Part shown: piece after piece, positions 22,143 to 56,246 of the stretch
Layout of the letters: every line of letters starts with the position of its first letter
How positions within the stretch are numbered: position 1 is the stretch's first letter
Assembly (NCBI RefSeq): GCF_902459465.1
Contig: NC_047063.1
Coordinates: 12,089,343-12,153,342 of the forward strand
DNA length: 64,000 nucleotides
Direction: 5' to 3'
From: Asterias rubens
Lineage: Eukaryota > Echinodermata > Asteroidea > Forcipulatida > Asteriidae
Translations under genes and position numbers: made by a program
Notes under the pieces: generated by a model
Told to the model about the DNA's origin: nothing
Databases searched by the model: none
Seen by the model: only the letters and a program-made list of their open reading frames with translations

Positions 22143-22399
22143 GGTACTGGATTAAAAAAAATGTTGGTAACGAGTAACCGAGAGCTTTTGGTAGTATAAA
22201 ACATTTTGACAAATTACTCCCACTCAATAGTGTAACAACGGTGTTTTTCTTTCATTATTTTCTTGCAACTTCGGTGACCATTGAGTCCATTAATATGTTC
22301 AGAGGTTTGTTATTTTGTGCACAATGTTTGGGTGATCCAAGTGAGAATACTGGTCTTTGACAATGGCCAAATGTGTCCAGTACCTTGCAGGAAAAAACC

Positions 22400-23680
22400 C
22401 AATATTAAACTTTATGCGAAAGATAATGAAGATAGATTTGACCTTGGGTTTTCTATGTACCGCCTTAGTCACCTAATGAAACATTTGTAAAACTGTAATT
22501 GCAAGTGACGTCTCTTATTGAGTACTGTTTAAATTACATGATGAGTATGCATAAAACAGCCTATTTAATTCTCACTAATTTAAACAAAAGCATTTTCTTT
22601 TTTTCATATTCGTTGGAAAAATTGCGTAATTCAGTTTTAATTTGAGGCTTGTGAATAATGAAGCGCTAGGTAGGGTGCCTTTGTTTACTCAAACTTATCA
22701 GTTATTCGTTATGGTAGCGCTTGCAGGTGGGAATTCAATTTGCATAGTAGGCACAAAAAATATTGATTTTTATGCAAAAAGCTGCTGTGAATTTGAATGC
22801 GGTTTAAATAAGTTGTTGATTGAATGAGTATACTTTGATTGCATAATGCAAAAAATAAATATAAATAAATAAGACACTCTGACGGCATGCCGCGGCAGTT
22901 TTCATCAATACGTTTAAGTAAAGTATAGCTTTTCAACTTCAAGTGAAAAACATTATTAAAAGACACATTGAGTGCTTATTTTTGAGTAAAGTGACTAAAA
23001 TCACAGTCGTTTGAGTCTTTTATGTAATTGTTTTCTTAGTTTAAAAATGTCCAAAGTAATGTGAAAGGAATAACATGTATTAAATTGTAGAAAACGTTCC
23101 CATTGAACAAGTAAATATACTTTACTTTGGTTATATTAAAAAATGGGTAAAAAAAAAACATGCATCGTTTGAAGTGTTGTGGTTTTTCTCTATCTTTCTC
23201 AAATCAAGCTCTGAAGTTCAAGTGGATGGAATCAAAGCAGTCTGTCAACCAGGTTTGCCTCACGATATTTTGAATCTGCAAACTCTTAGAGACCCAAGTT
23301 CCCAATATGCATTTGTATTTCTTGCATCACTTTTAAAGATCCGTATTTTATAATCAAACTGAATTTTTGAAACATTCCTATAACAACAAGTAGGGGGAAA
23401 TTGCTGCCAAAAGTGGGTCTCGTTCTTAATTCACACCCAATGACGTGACACACTTTCTTACTGATTCAAAAAAAAAAAAAGAAAAAAAAAAAGATTCTTA
23501 CACGTTAACCGATTTCTGCCAATAAGCAACGCCATCACGAATACCAAATTAAAGCTCTAAAGATAAATGAGTTAATTCGCTGGATTTTACAAACTTCGAA
23601 ATGCAACTCAATTAATCTTTGCGTGACAAACTCCGAGTAAAAGATTTATATCTTAAAAGGTTCATCTGAAATTGCCAGTA
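22400..23680. other. Unassigned stretch
   Basis: AT-rich sequence with an interrupted A-tract at 23468-23494. No gene or element ends were recognised. Confidence 0.4.
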
Positions 23681-23689
23681 TTTACCACT

Positions 23690-24330
23690 TTGGTTTGTAT
23701 AACATACGGAACCCTCTTTTTTTTACTGAACGTGTTTCATGAGCAGCAAATGGAGGCACCATTAATGAAGGCTGAGATAGCCATTTTTGTTTTTGACAGC
23801 ACACTTTGCAACTAAAACAACTTAGATTGAATTGCAGTTAAGATCAATCTATCTAAGATCTTTGTGAGCCCCACAATTTTGGTTTGTATTATACTTTGCA
23901 ACTCTTTTCTGTTACTGAACGTGTTTCATGAGCATAAAATGGAGATACAAACGATAAAGGCTGCATAAAGCAATTTGCAACTTAAACAACGTATATTGAT
24001 TCGCAGTTAAGATCAATCAACCTTAGATCTTGGTGAGCCTCACCATTGAACCCTCTTTTTTTACTGAACGTGGTTCATGAGCAGCGAGTGGAGATACCAT
24101 TGATGAAGGCTGCAGATATTCAATTGGTGTTATATTTTGTGACAGCACACTTTGCAACTAAAACAACGTAGATTGAATCGCAGTTAAGATCAATCAATCT
24201 TAGATCTTTGTGAGCCCAAATTACCATTCTTGTCTGTTTGCTACGGAACGGTTTTTTTGTTTACTTGACGTGTATTTTATGCGGCGACTGATGGATATAC
24301 CATTGATGAAGGCGACAGATAGCCATTTTG
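23690..24330. repeat. Four degenerate tandem units of about 180 bp
   Basis: Each unit contains TTACTGAACGTG-TTCATGAGC-like sequence, then GATGAAGGCT, GCAACTAAAACAAC and GCAGTTAAGATCAATC, then GATCTTtGTGAGCC. Starts lie near 23715, 23910, 24058 and 24250. The last unit is incomplete. Non-coding. Confidence 0.7.
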
Positions 24331-24901
24331 TTTACACGGCTTTTCTTTAACCTATTTACTTTTGACGTCTTCAGTCAGCCTGGTATTATTATTTTTTGTA
24401 ATTTGTCGCCAGTGTTTCGTCGTGTCATTGTTCGTTATGTCTGTCCTCGCTTCGTATTCGCTTTTTTTTTGTTTCGTCTGTATAAAGGTTGTATAAGATT
24501 TCATACAAGCCTCGGCTTACTCTAACAGCTTCATGCTCTCGCTCCTATCCAGTAGGCCTACATAATTAATTCCTATAGTTATTTATTTAATATTTGCTTT
24601 AGCAATACTTACATGCGCTTCTGATTTTGTTACATTTCAATCTGATTAAGAGTAGGAATAAACGTTTCATTGAATTAAAAAAAAACAAAAAAAAAACAAC
24701 ATTGCAGAAAACATGGCAGTTCATGTAGACTGTGTGCACGTGAAAACTCGTGGGTATTTTGAAAATTAGAAACCGTTATAAAAGCGCGTGTGAGTTTGAT
24801 TCCGTCACCATGTGACCATTGATCTCCATTTATACTCCGAGTATCAACATCCCATCTATGCGCTTTCGTCAATATTAAGTGCATCTGACACTACACACTC
24901 T

Positions 24902-25280
24902 TTAAAGGATTTGGGTACTTTTTGTAACACAAAACACAATGTCCACAGATTTACATTAAACTTACACTGTTTGAAGATAATGAGAGTAGAAAGCTTTCCT
25001 GAAAATATTAGTTGCTGACGTGCTGTAGTTTTTGAGAAATGAGTAAAACAATGTCATGAAAATACGTTTTTACATGCTAAAATAATTTTCGTCTCATGAT
25101 CAGTGAGACGAAAATTATTTTCATGACATTGTTTTACTCATCTCTCCAAAACTACAGCACCTCAGCAAGTAATATTTTCAGGGAAGCTTTCTACTATTAT
25201 TATCTTCAAACTGTGTAAGTTTAATGTAAATCTGTGGACATTGTGTTTTTTGTCCCCCAAAAAGTACATAGACCCTTTAA
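24902..25280. mobile_element. Family B MITE as a long foldback, TTAA ends
   Basis: TTAAAGGATTTGGGTACTTT starts the left arm. The right arm ends in the inverse sequence with CCCTTTAA. Arms of about 180 bp meet at TCTCATGATCAGTGAGA (near 25095). Other copies are at 40360-41061 and 51271-51700. The terminal TTAA is shared with the following MITE. Confidence 0.8.
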
Positions 25281-25816
25281 AGGCAGTGGACACTATTGGT
25301 AATTGTCAAAGACTAGCCTTCACAGTTAATGTATCTCAACATGTGCATAAAATAAAAAACCTGTGAAAATTTGAGCTTAATCGGTCGTCGAACTTGCGAG
25401 ATAATAATGAAAGAAAAAAACACCCTTGTCACACGAAGTTGTGTGCGTTTAGATGGTTGATTTCGAGACCTCAAGTTCTAAATATGAGTTCTCGAAATCA
25501 AATTCGTGGAAAATTACTTCTTTCTCGAAAACTATGGCACTTCAGAGGGAGCTAGTTGTGAGATAATAATGAAAGACAAAACACCTGTCACACGAAGTTG
25601 TGTGCTTTCAGATGCTTTGTTTTGAGACGTCAAAATCTAATTCTGAGGTCTCCAAATCAAATTCATGGAAATTACTTCTTTCTCGAAAAATACGTTACTT
25701 CAGAGGGAGCCGTTTCTCACAATGTTTATACTATCAACCTCTCCCATTACTCGTCGTTACCAAGTAAGTTTTTTTGCAAATTTTGAGTATTTACCAACAG
25801 TGTCCACTGCCTTTAA
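25277..25816. mobile_element. Family A MITE with internal duplication
   Basis: TTAAAGGCAGTGGACACTAT to AGTGTCCACTGCCTTTAA. The 540-bp length, against about 375 bp elsewhere, comes from a repeated AGATAATAATGAAAGA..GTGTGCTTTCAGATG section. Confidence 0.8.
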
Positions 25817-26170
25817 AGCCATTGGACACTTTCGGTAAACAGTATTGTCCAAAGGCTCACACTTCTTGTATCATAACTGATATAAAAAATAACAAACCTG
25901 TGAAAATTTAGGCTCAATCGGTCATCGGTATCGAGAGAAAATAACGGGGAAAACCCACCCTTGTTTCCGCACGTTTCGCCGTGTCATAACATGTGTTTAA
26001 AATAAATCCGTTATTCTCGACAACGAGAATTGTTTTAATGTTTTCTCGAAAAGTAAAGCATTTCATTGAATAATATTTCAAGAGAAGTCGTTCACCATTA
26101 CCTTCTGTAAACCCTGTAAGTTATTTGTAAATCTGTGAACTTTTTTATTTATGTTTTATAATGGCTTTAA
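25812..26170. mobile_element. Family A' MITE joined to the preceding one
   Basis: TTTAAAGCCATTGGACACTT to TAATGGCTTTAA. It is the second copy of the element at 11610-11940. It shares the central CCTGTGAAAATTTnGGCTCA segment with family A, so the families are related. Confidence 0.7.
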
Positions 26171-27062
26171 GCCTACTTTAAGTTCCCTTCACAATAGTGC
26201 ATTATACTCTACAAGCTGCAAAATGTATCTCCTACTGTTGATGTTCAGGTCCGTGGCTTCCATGTTTTCAATTTTTGTTCTTTTCAGCCATGTTGTTCTT
26301 TGACAGTCCATTGGGGTTTCGACGTTATACACGCCATAAGCGCTTGCTTATATAGGTATAATCAAGATGATAGGCCAATGATTTTAATTTTGATTTTTTT
26401 TTCCTCCATTACTGATACACTACAACCTCCCAGTACGCATCCCCCAGAACTCTCTGACATTGTTGCAGCTCGTCTCTCTATCATTTTCTCATGTGCTCCC
26501 CCCATTTGGTTAGTTCCCATTAAGGTGCCCTTTCATTGATTTTGCTAGCTCAGCAGTGATTGATCTAGCTGATCTGTGGCGTACCCATCTTCACTTAATC
26601 TTGTTACTGTTTCTCATCAGACGTTCCAAACCTTGGTCATGTTTTCTCAGCAATTTGTTTTCCTTTTGTCTAGCTCTTATACGTAACGGCATTGTCACAA
26701 TATAAGAGCAATATTTTCAGGTAACATGGAGGCAATAAAATAAATAAAATAAAAAAACATGGAGGCAATCAACTGCACTTACATGCGCAAGGACCACTTT
26801 GGCAGCATCAGAAACGCTCTTCAATCGGTTACTTACTATCCCCAGGAAAATAACGAGAAAGGCTGAATATGAATGTGTTTCCTTTTTAGGGATTGCCTGG
26901 ATAGACTCGTGTGATCATGGAGGAAGAAAATGGTGTGATGAGGCATTTTGTGAAGGCTACTTCTTGACATGTCTCTGGTTGAGCATAGATTGTGCAGTTT
27001 TCTTTCTTATAGAAATGCAGGGAGCTGGTTATACGCCTTTTCTTTTATGCACAATGGAAGGT

Positions 27063-27160
27063 TTATTATTGTTATTATTATCGTTGTCGGTGTCGCTGTC
27101 GCTGTCGCTGTCGCTGTCGTTGTTGTTGTTGTTATTATCATTATTATTATTATTTATTTG
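27063..27160. repeat. Compound TTA/TCG/CTG/TTG microsatellite
   Basis: Trinucleotide runs (TTATTA, GTCGCTGTCGCTG, GTTGTTGTT, ATTATT) occur in series. Open frames across it give homopolymer-like peptides and are not genes. Confidence 0.85.
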
Positions 27161-27539
27161 GCAATTCACATAAAAATACAAAAATACAAATAATGTATAC
27201 GTAAAGGATAAAACTCTTAAAAACATTAAATATATAAATATATACATCTGGATTGAAAAACAGTAAAAAGGGGATACATCAAGATATAAAAAAGGAGGAC
27301 AGGCAGTAAAAGAGAAGACAAAGTACTACACGACTGAGGACAACTATCTGTTTCTATTCTCGTCGGTTTGTTCCCATTATGGTGTCCTTTCATTGGTTTT
27401 GCTGAGTACTGATTGATTCGTTCTTAAAGTTTGTAAATACTCAGCGCCTTGGGTACCTTTATTGTTAGCATGTCACTTCAGATTTTTCGTTTATTATAGA
27501 AAGAGTGTTGTATTTGTTCGGGCACCACACGAAGGAAAT

Positions 27540-29200
27540 CTCCTTTCTCTGCGGTGAATCATCAGTAGGCCTGTGGATCGAAACTCGCACTAGTAGTTGA
27601 CAGTGAAAACACTTATAGGGAAGGTCATGAGTGACGTCACTTGATACAAGATCATGTTCAAGTGTTATGACTAGAAATGTGTTTTAATACTGTAGGTTTA
27701 GAATAAGAAATCCCCTCGAAATGGCCATTCCAATGCATAAAACTCATTGTGTAATTATTATCAATGCTTTATAATTGTAAGAATTCTCTTTTGAGAGCGC
27801 TTGTCAATATTTGTGGGAAAGAACTTCTGTAAACTTTATTGCACCTTTTTGTGGAGGATTTCTCGCCATGACTAGAAATGTCAGTAGTAAACACCGTTAT
27901 ATACATATTCTGTAGTAGTGAAATGTTATGTGGTGGAAATCTTGGGCCGATCCGGAGGGTGTGCGTTCAACAAAACCAAAACGCTTCCATAAAGGCGGCG
28001 CTAATTCGACCTAACAGGGTTACAACACACAACTCGCACTCCCAACTTTCGATCGTTTTTTTGTTCTCCCCCCCCCCTTCTTTTTATACAAAAGAACACC
28101 AATCAATCGCTAATAATTAGTGCCACCCCCCTCCCAGGCCATTCACAATAGTTAATATTAAAACTATACACAAAACTTTTTTTTTTTTAAATCAAATTTT
28201 GTTCCCAGTATTGTTGCAGCTTGCTCTCATATTTTTTCTCTTGTGCTCTCCAGTCGGTTTGTTCCCATTATGGTGTGCTTATCTGTTCGGCGGCTAATGT
28301 GTGTATATACCCAGCTCCATTTCATCTTTTTACTGTTTCTTATAAGACGTTCTGAACCCCTTGGTTTTGTTTCCTTAGCCATTTGTTTTGATTTCTGTCC
28401 CTGTGTACTAAACTGAAAGAGTGAAAAATTATATCGCCTGAGTGTCACTGAACACTGCCACTGCCCTGCCCCCCCCCCCCCCCGATCCTGTGCAACAACA
28501 CGTTGAACATGTTGCAGTGTACGTACACAATTAATTTTGTACTGAAACGTGAGGAGTTGAGACCATCCCAACTCAATTACTAACACCATGTATGATGAAT
28601 ATCTTTAAATTTAAGTTAAAGTACTTTATCATGGTAATCAGTATGTAGTGTCGATCTATAGGTTCTAGGAACGCACACGAGCTTTGTTGACAGTGAACGC
28701 TCTCGAGGGAAGGTCATGAGTGACGTCACGGATAGCAGCTAGACAAAAGGTCATGTTCAAGTGTCATGACTGAAAATGCGGAACTGGTTTTAAAACTGTA
28801 GTTTTTTAATAGGAAATACCCCTGAATGGACATTCCGTTGGAATCTACTTCTTAGAAATAATGTAAGTTATCAACGATTTATGTACCAATTCTCGTATAT
28901 ATGTTTGTCAATATTTTTAGGAAATAAAATGTAAACTTTATTGCACTTTCTGCTTGTGAAGGATTTCTAGCCATGACTAGAAACTTCACTCAGTAATCAC
29001 TATATATATACATATTGTGTGGTGATTATAAAATATGTGGTGGAATTTTGAGGCCGATCCGGAGGGTGTGCGTTCAACTAACCCCTTTAGCCTACAAAAA
29101 CAATCAAATGGTGAACTTTACAACTCGCACGCCCACCTTTCGATCGGTTTTTTTTTTTTTTTTCGAAATTGGTTTGACCAAACCAACCCACCCCAAATTT
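27540..29200. repeat. Two diverged copies of a module of about 0.6 kb
   Basis: 27600-28080 and 28680-29170 share GGGAAGGTCATGAGTGACGT, ATGTTCAAGTGT-ATGACT, TTTATTGCAC, CATGACTAGAAA and GGCCGATCCGGAGGGTGTGC in order. A further block (GTTGCAGCT..TTCTC..TGTGCTC and GTTCCCATTA) is repeated at about 26460, 27365 and 28210. No protein frame is conserved, so a non-coding segmental repeat is likeliest. Confidence 0.65.
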
Positions 29201-29534
29201 CATAATATTATAATCTATACACTAAAAAACAAAGTAATGCCTCAAATCAACCACATATCAAGGTCTCCAAAATCAATAGTTTCTCTTTCTAAAACAACAA
29301 ACTTTGATGGTCTTGGCCAGCCAATTATTTTGTCTTCCTCCTTCCTTTTTCGTTTCTAATATTTTGTTCAAACTTTCAACTGTGTTATTGTCAATATATT
29401 ATATCTGAGAACGTCAAATTAATATGAAACAATGGACAGTAATAGCGAACATCTGATATGTAAAATGTTTTGAAACACGGGTTGGCCTATGACTGTTGCG
29501 TGTTCAGTGCACAAAACGGGCTTAATCATGCCGG

Positions 29535-29640
29535 TGTCAGATGCAATTGTGTCCGCCATGCAAAACTGTCCGCCCCAGACACTTTTGCATATGCAATCGT
29601 GTCCGGGGCTATGCAAAAACCGTCCGGCGGACATGAACAT
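29535..29640. repeat. Palindrome-bearing repeat, right member of an inverted pair
   Basis: The inverse of 20385-20480, including TTGCATATGCAA and GGACGGTTTTTGCAT in complement. A truncated family A right end (29640-29725) follows immediately. Confidence 0.7.
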
Positions 29641-29729
29641 CAACCTCTCCCCATTACTCGTCACCAAGAAAAGTTTTTTGCTAATAAATATTTTGAGTAA
29701 TTACCAATAGTGTCCACTGCCTCATTACT

Positions 29730-30206
29730 CCCTGGGAAAAGGAAGCCATTAAAGAACAACCTCAACAAGAGTCAAAAGCCAGTGTGAATTAGGCACTAGT
29801 ACAGATTTACGATTCACCTGGAGGCATGCGCCACCTACAACCAAAACTGTTGCGATAAACAGTTGAACAAGAAAATCAATAAAATTTGTATTATAACCAA
29901 ATGTATACATAGGCCATACATAAAATTGGTGCCATACAACATAATTAATTTCTCAACTTAAAACTCAACAACTAAAATAAAAGTGACAAATACTTCATTT
30001 CAGTACCAAAAAAACAAGAAATTTATTGTGTTCACAACGATCAATAATGTTCTAAAGCATTGACTGGTATTTACATTCCATGCTTAGTGTTTGATAAACC
30101 ACTAAAGGAACATTTTCAATTTCCAGAAATGCTTTTTGCAAGCCTGCTTTTACCAAGTCAAAAATTCAAAATGTTCGAAAGTGAGTGCCCTTTTCTTAAG
30201 AACTAA
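29730..30206. other. Unassigned stretch
   Basis: AT-rich with no recognised gene or element. Confidence 0.4.
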
Positions 30207-30352
30207 TGGGAGACTTTCTGGGACGATAGAGGGCAGCAGACTTACCGCGTAAATCCATTGTTCTCAGAATTATGCGCATGTTCAGAACTACGTAAACAAT
30301 GGAAATTTACCCGGTATGTCTGCTGCCGCCTAGCGTTGGAAAGTCTCCTATT
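30207..30352. mobile_element. Short MITE with GGAGACTTTC ends
   Basis: GGGAGACTTTCTGGGACG is mirrored by a right end with GAAAGTCTCC. Inner inverted segments GGCAGCAGACTTACC and GTATGTCTGCTGCC, and CCATTGTT and AACAATGG, give near-complete self-pairing. Confidence 0.65.
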
Positions 30353-30616
30353 GGCAGCTAAGCTGTCAGACCGATGTATAGTATCAACTGAAATCTAGAA
30401 AAAGATAACAAAATGATAATTACACTGATTCATGGTTTCGCTACAAGATGACACAACCTCCATGATCTGTGTGGACACTTGAAGTGTGTCAAAATATTTA
30501 CATGGTTTAAGAAATGTACAGATGCATAATAATTGTGGTGTGTAACTTCATTCGATCCATTTAATGTAATATCCATTTTTAGAAAACTTATATCAAACCA
30601 GTACATGTGTGTGCTG

Positions 30617-30767
30617 CCGTCGATTTCACCAAATTTACTCAACGTTGGATTAATCTTAGGAACTTATGACGAGTTAAATTCCGTATCCATAGACGTTAGG
30701 ATGCATTGAACCCATCCCAAGTTAGGACGAGTTACTGGTCCTAACTCGCGTTTCGTGAAATCGGCTG
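30617..30767. mobile_element. Family D MITE (CCGTCGATTT ends)
   Basis: CCGTCGATTTCACCAAATTT at the left; TTTCGTGAAATCGGCTG at the right. Related copies are at 49709-49875 and 56515-56656. The inside carries GACGAGTTA / TAACTCG repeats. Confidence 0.7.
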
Positions 30768-31197
30768 CATGCTCTCTTGCTCAAATTAACTGGGCCCAAT
30801 TTCAGCGATGTGCTTAAGCTGTGCTTAAGAGATAAACTGCATGCACAAATGTTCAATCTTGGTGCCTGAGTCAAGTGAATACATTTGGAACATTTTTAGC
30901 ATAAAGCCTTCATTTTAAGCGAAAATTTTATTTTCAAAGAAACAATGTTTCTGCACTGACTGACCGAACAACAATGAAGCATTACAAACTGTACACATTC
31001 AATTTATATCACAAAATATCATAATTCTTATTTCAATATATGAACTTTGATGATTTATCAAACATTTGGTAAAAATTCAAAACAATGAAGAAATTCCCAA
31101 AGTGGCGTTGGTATCCCATGCCGTCCGCTCAGAACTATAAGGTCATTAATGCAGTTTTTACGGATCTCATAAATTTTGCAGCTCCTGGTTAATGGAG

Positions 31198-31203
31198 TTT
31201 ATT
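31198..31203 (-). terminator. Candidate polyadenylation signal for MCM2
   Basis: AATAAA on the minus strand, about 290 bp after the MCM2 stop codon. It is the nearest canonical hexamer seen downstream. No 3' end data are available. Confidence 0.35.
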
Positions 31204-31489
31204 AATCAAGAGTGGTCACCAAAGTAATTGTGCCAAAAATAACTAAATGTTAAAATTCAAACTCGATTCGCATTTTTCATTTATCAACCTTTTGATTGTT
31301 ACGAGTATGAAATTGCAGTTTAAGACCTTACAGCACTTTAGACGACGATGTGTACCTCCCGAGGACAAACTACATGTACACAATGACAAAAGATGCACAA
31401 GATACAAAGTGTCTTGGCAAGGCACCAGTCTGACCTAAAGTGCTCCTTGTCCCGTGTTTGTCAATGTCTGGATGAAGACGCCTTCACTC

Positions 31490-55278
<23,789 letters not shown>

Positions 55279-55669
55279 GTCGATGAGATTCCCGCACTTA
55301 GATAAATGACACTGAGAGTAGACGACTCGTGATCGAAAAGCGCGCGAAGCTTCGTGAAGGTCAAAGGTTGCTAATTATGCACGTTTGGGTTTTAAACGAT
55401 GAATATGCATTTTTATTGGGTCAACGATGACGTCAACCAAAACATGGCGTGATGAGTAAGCAGCAGCCGACGGACAGAAAAATACAAACGTGAAAGTTTT
55501 TTTGATTGCGGAAGTTTTGTGTCGTTCTCGGAAGTTGATCTAATTTATTTATCCTTTGGTCAGCGCATACTGAACATTGTTGCAGAGTAACAAATATCAC
55601 ATAACGACAAATTATCAGGCATTGTTGTATGCTGTTGTTGGACATGGTTTTATTTTAAAAAGTGAATCG
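55279..55669. promoter_or_regulatory. Shared divergent promoter region of MCM2 and TPRA1
   Basis: The interval between the MCM2 start codon and the TPRA1 first splice donor. It holds AAAAGCGCGCGAAGC (55337-55351, E2F-like on either strand), an inverted CCAAT box (ATTGG, 55415-55419) and a full CRE TGACGTCA (55428-55435). MCM genes are classic E2F targets. Start sites were not determined. Confidence 0.6.
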
Positions 55670-55864
55670 GTAAGTCATCAAAAGTAAATTTCAATTTTTT
55701 AAACATTTACAAAAATAAAATAATTTTTTTAGTTTTATTTATGGTTTGAAATCTGCCTCGTTTGTGTGTGTTAATGCTCTAAGGAGTTTGGTATAAATAT
55801 TACAACCATATGAGTTTGTACATGATTATTGATATTATGTGGATAATCTTCAAGTTCAACAAAT

Positions 55865-56029
55865 GGATAACTTTCCGTATGGCGCCAGCACTTTTTCACT
55901 CATTTTTACCATGGAGGTAGAATTCTACCTCCATGTTTTTACAAAGAGGGATATATCAATCAGGTAAATAAGTTCCTATATTATTTTATTTCGAATGAAA
56001 AAGTGGTGGCGCCATACGGAAACTTTTCC
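55865..56029. mobile_element. Family C MITE, 165 bp (TPRA1 intron 1), with 33-bp insertion
   Basis: Same ends and orientation as 54586-54717. It is exactly 33 bp longer because of the palindrome and duplicated 7 bp at 55903-55942. Confidence 0.85.
55903..55942. mobile_element. 26-bp palindrome with 7-bp target duplication
   Basis: Arms CATGGAGGTAGAA and TTCTACCTCCATG (55910-55935) between TTTTTAC at 55903-55909 and 55936-55942. The paralogous family C copy at 54586 has the single TTTTTAC without insert, which proves an insertion event. Confidence 0.9.
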
Positions 56030-56246
56030 GAAAGTCGCCACTTTTTATTAATAATAACTAACTTCTGCTTTTTGATACTGTGGAAATTTAGCCCCATAAA
56101 TCGTGCCAAACACGTTGGTCTCCTTGAACCAGTGTTCATCATTTGATGGGGCTAGAACTAGAAATAAATGAACTTTTACCTTGTGATGAATTTGCGTGTT
56201 TAACAACCAACTGTTTACTATTATAGGTGAGAGCAGCAGGGAATCA

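Noticed and set aside
26715-26775. Fourth CATGGAGG footprint
   Set aside because: AACATGGAGGCAAT occurs twice in the same orientation around an A-rich stretch; it is a direct repeat, not a palindrome, and lacks 7-bp duplications.
27029-27247. Asn/Asp-repeat open frames around 27.1 kb
   Set aside because: Translation of a trinucleotide microsatellite; all frames stay open for the same reason.
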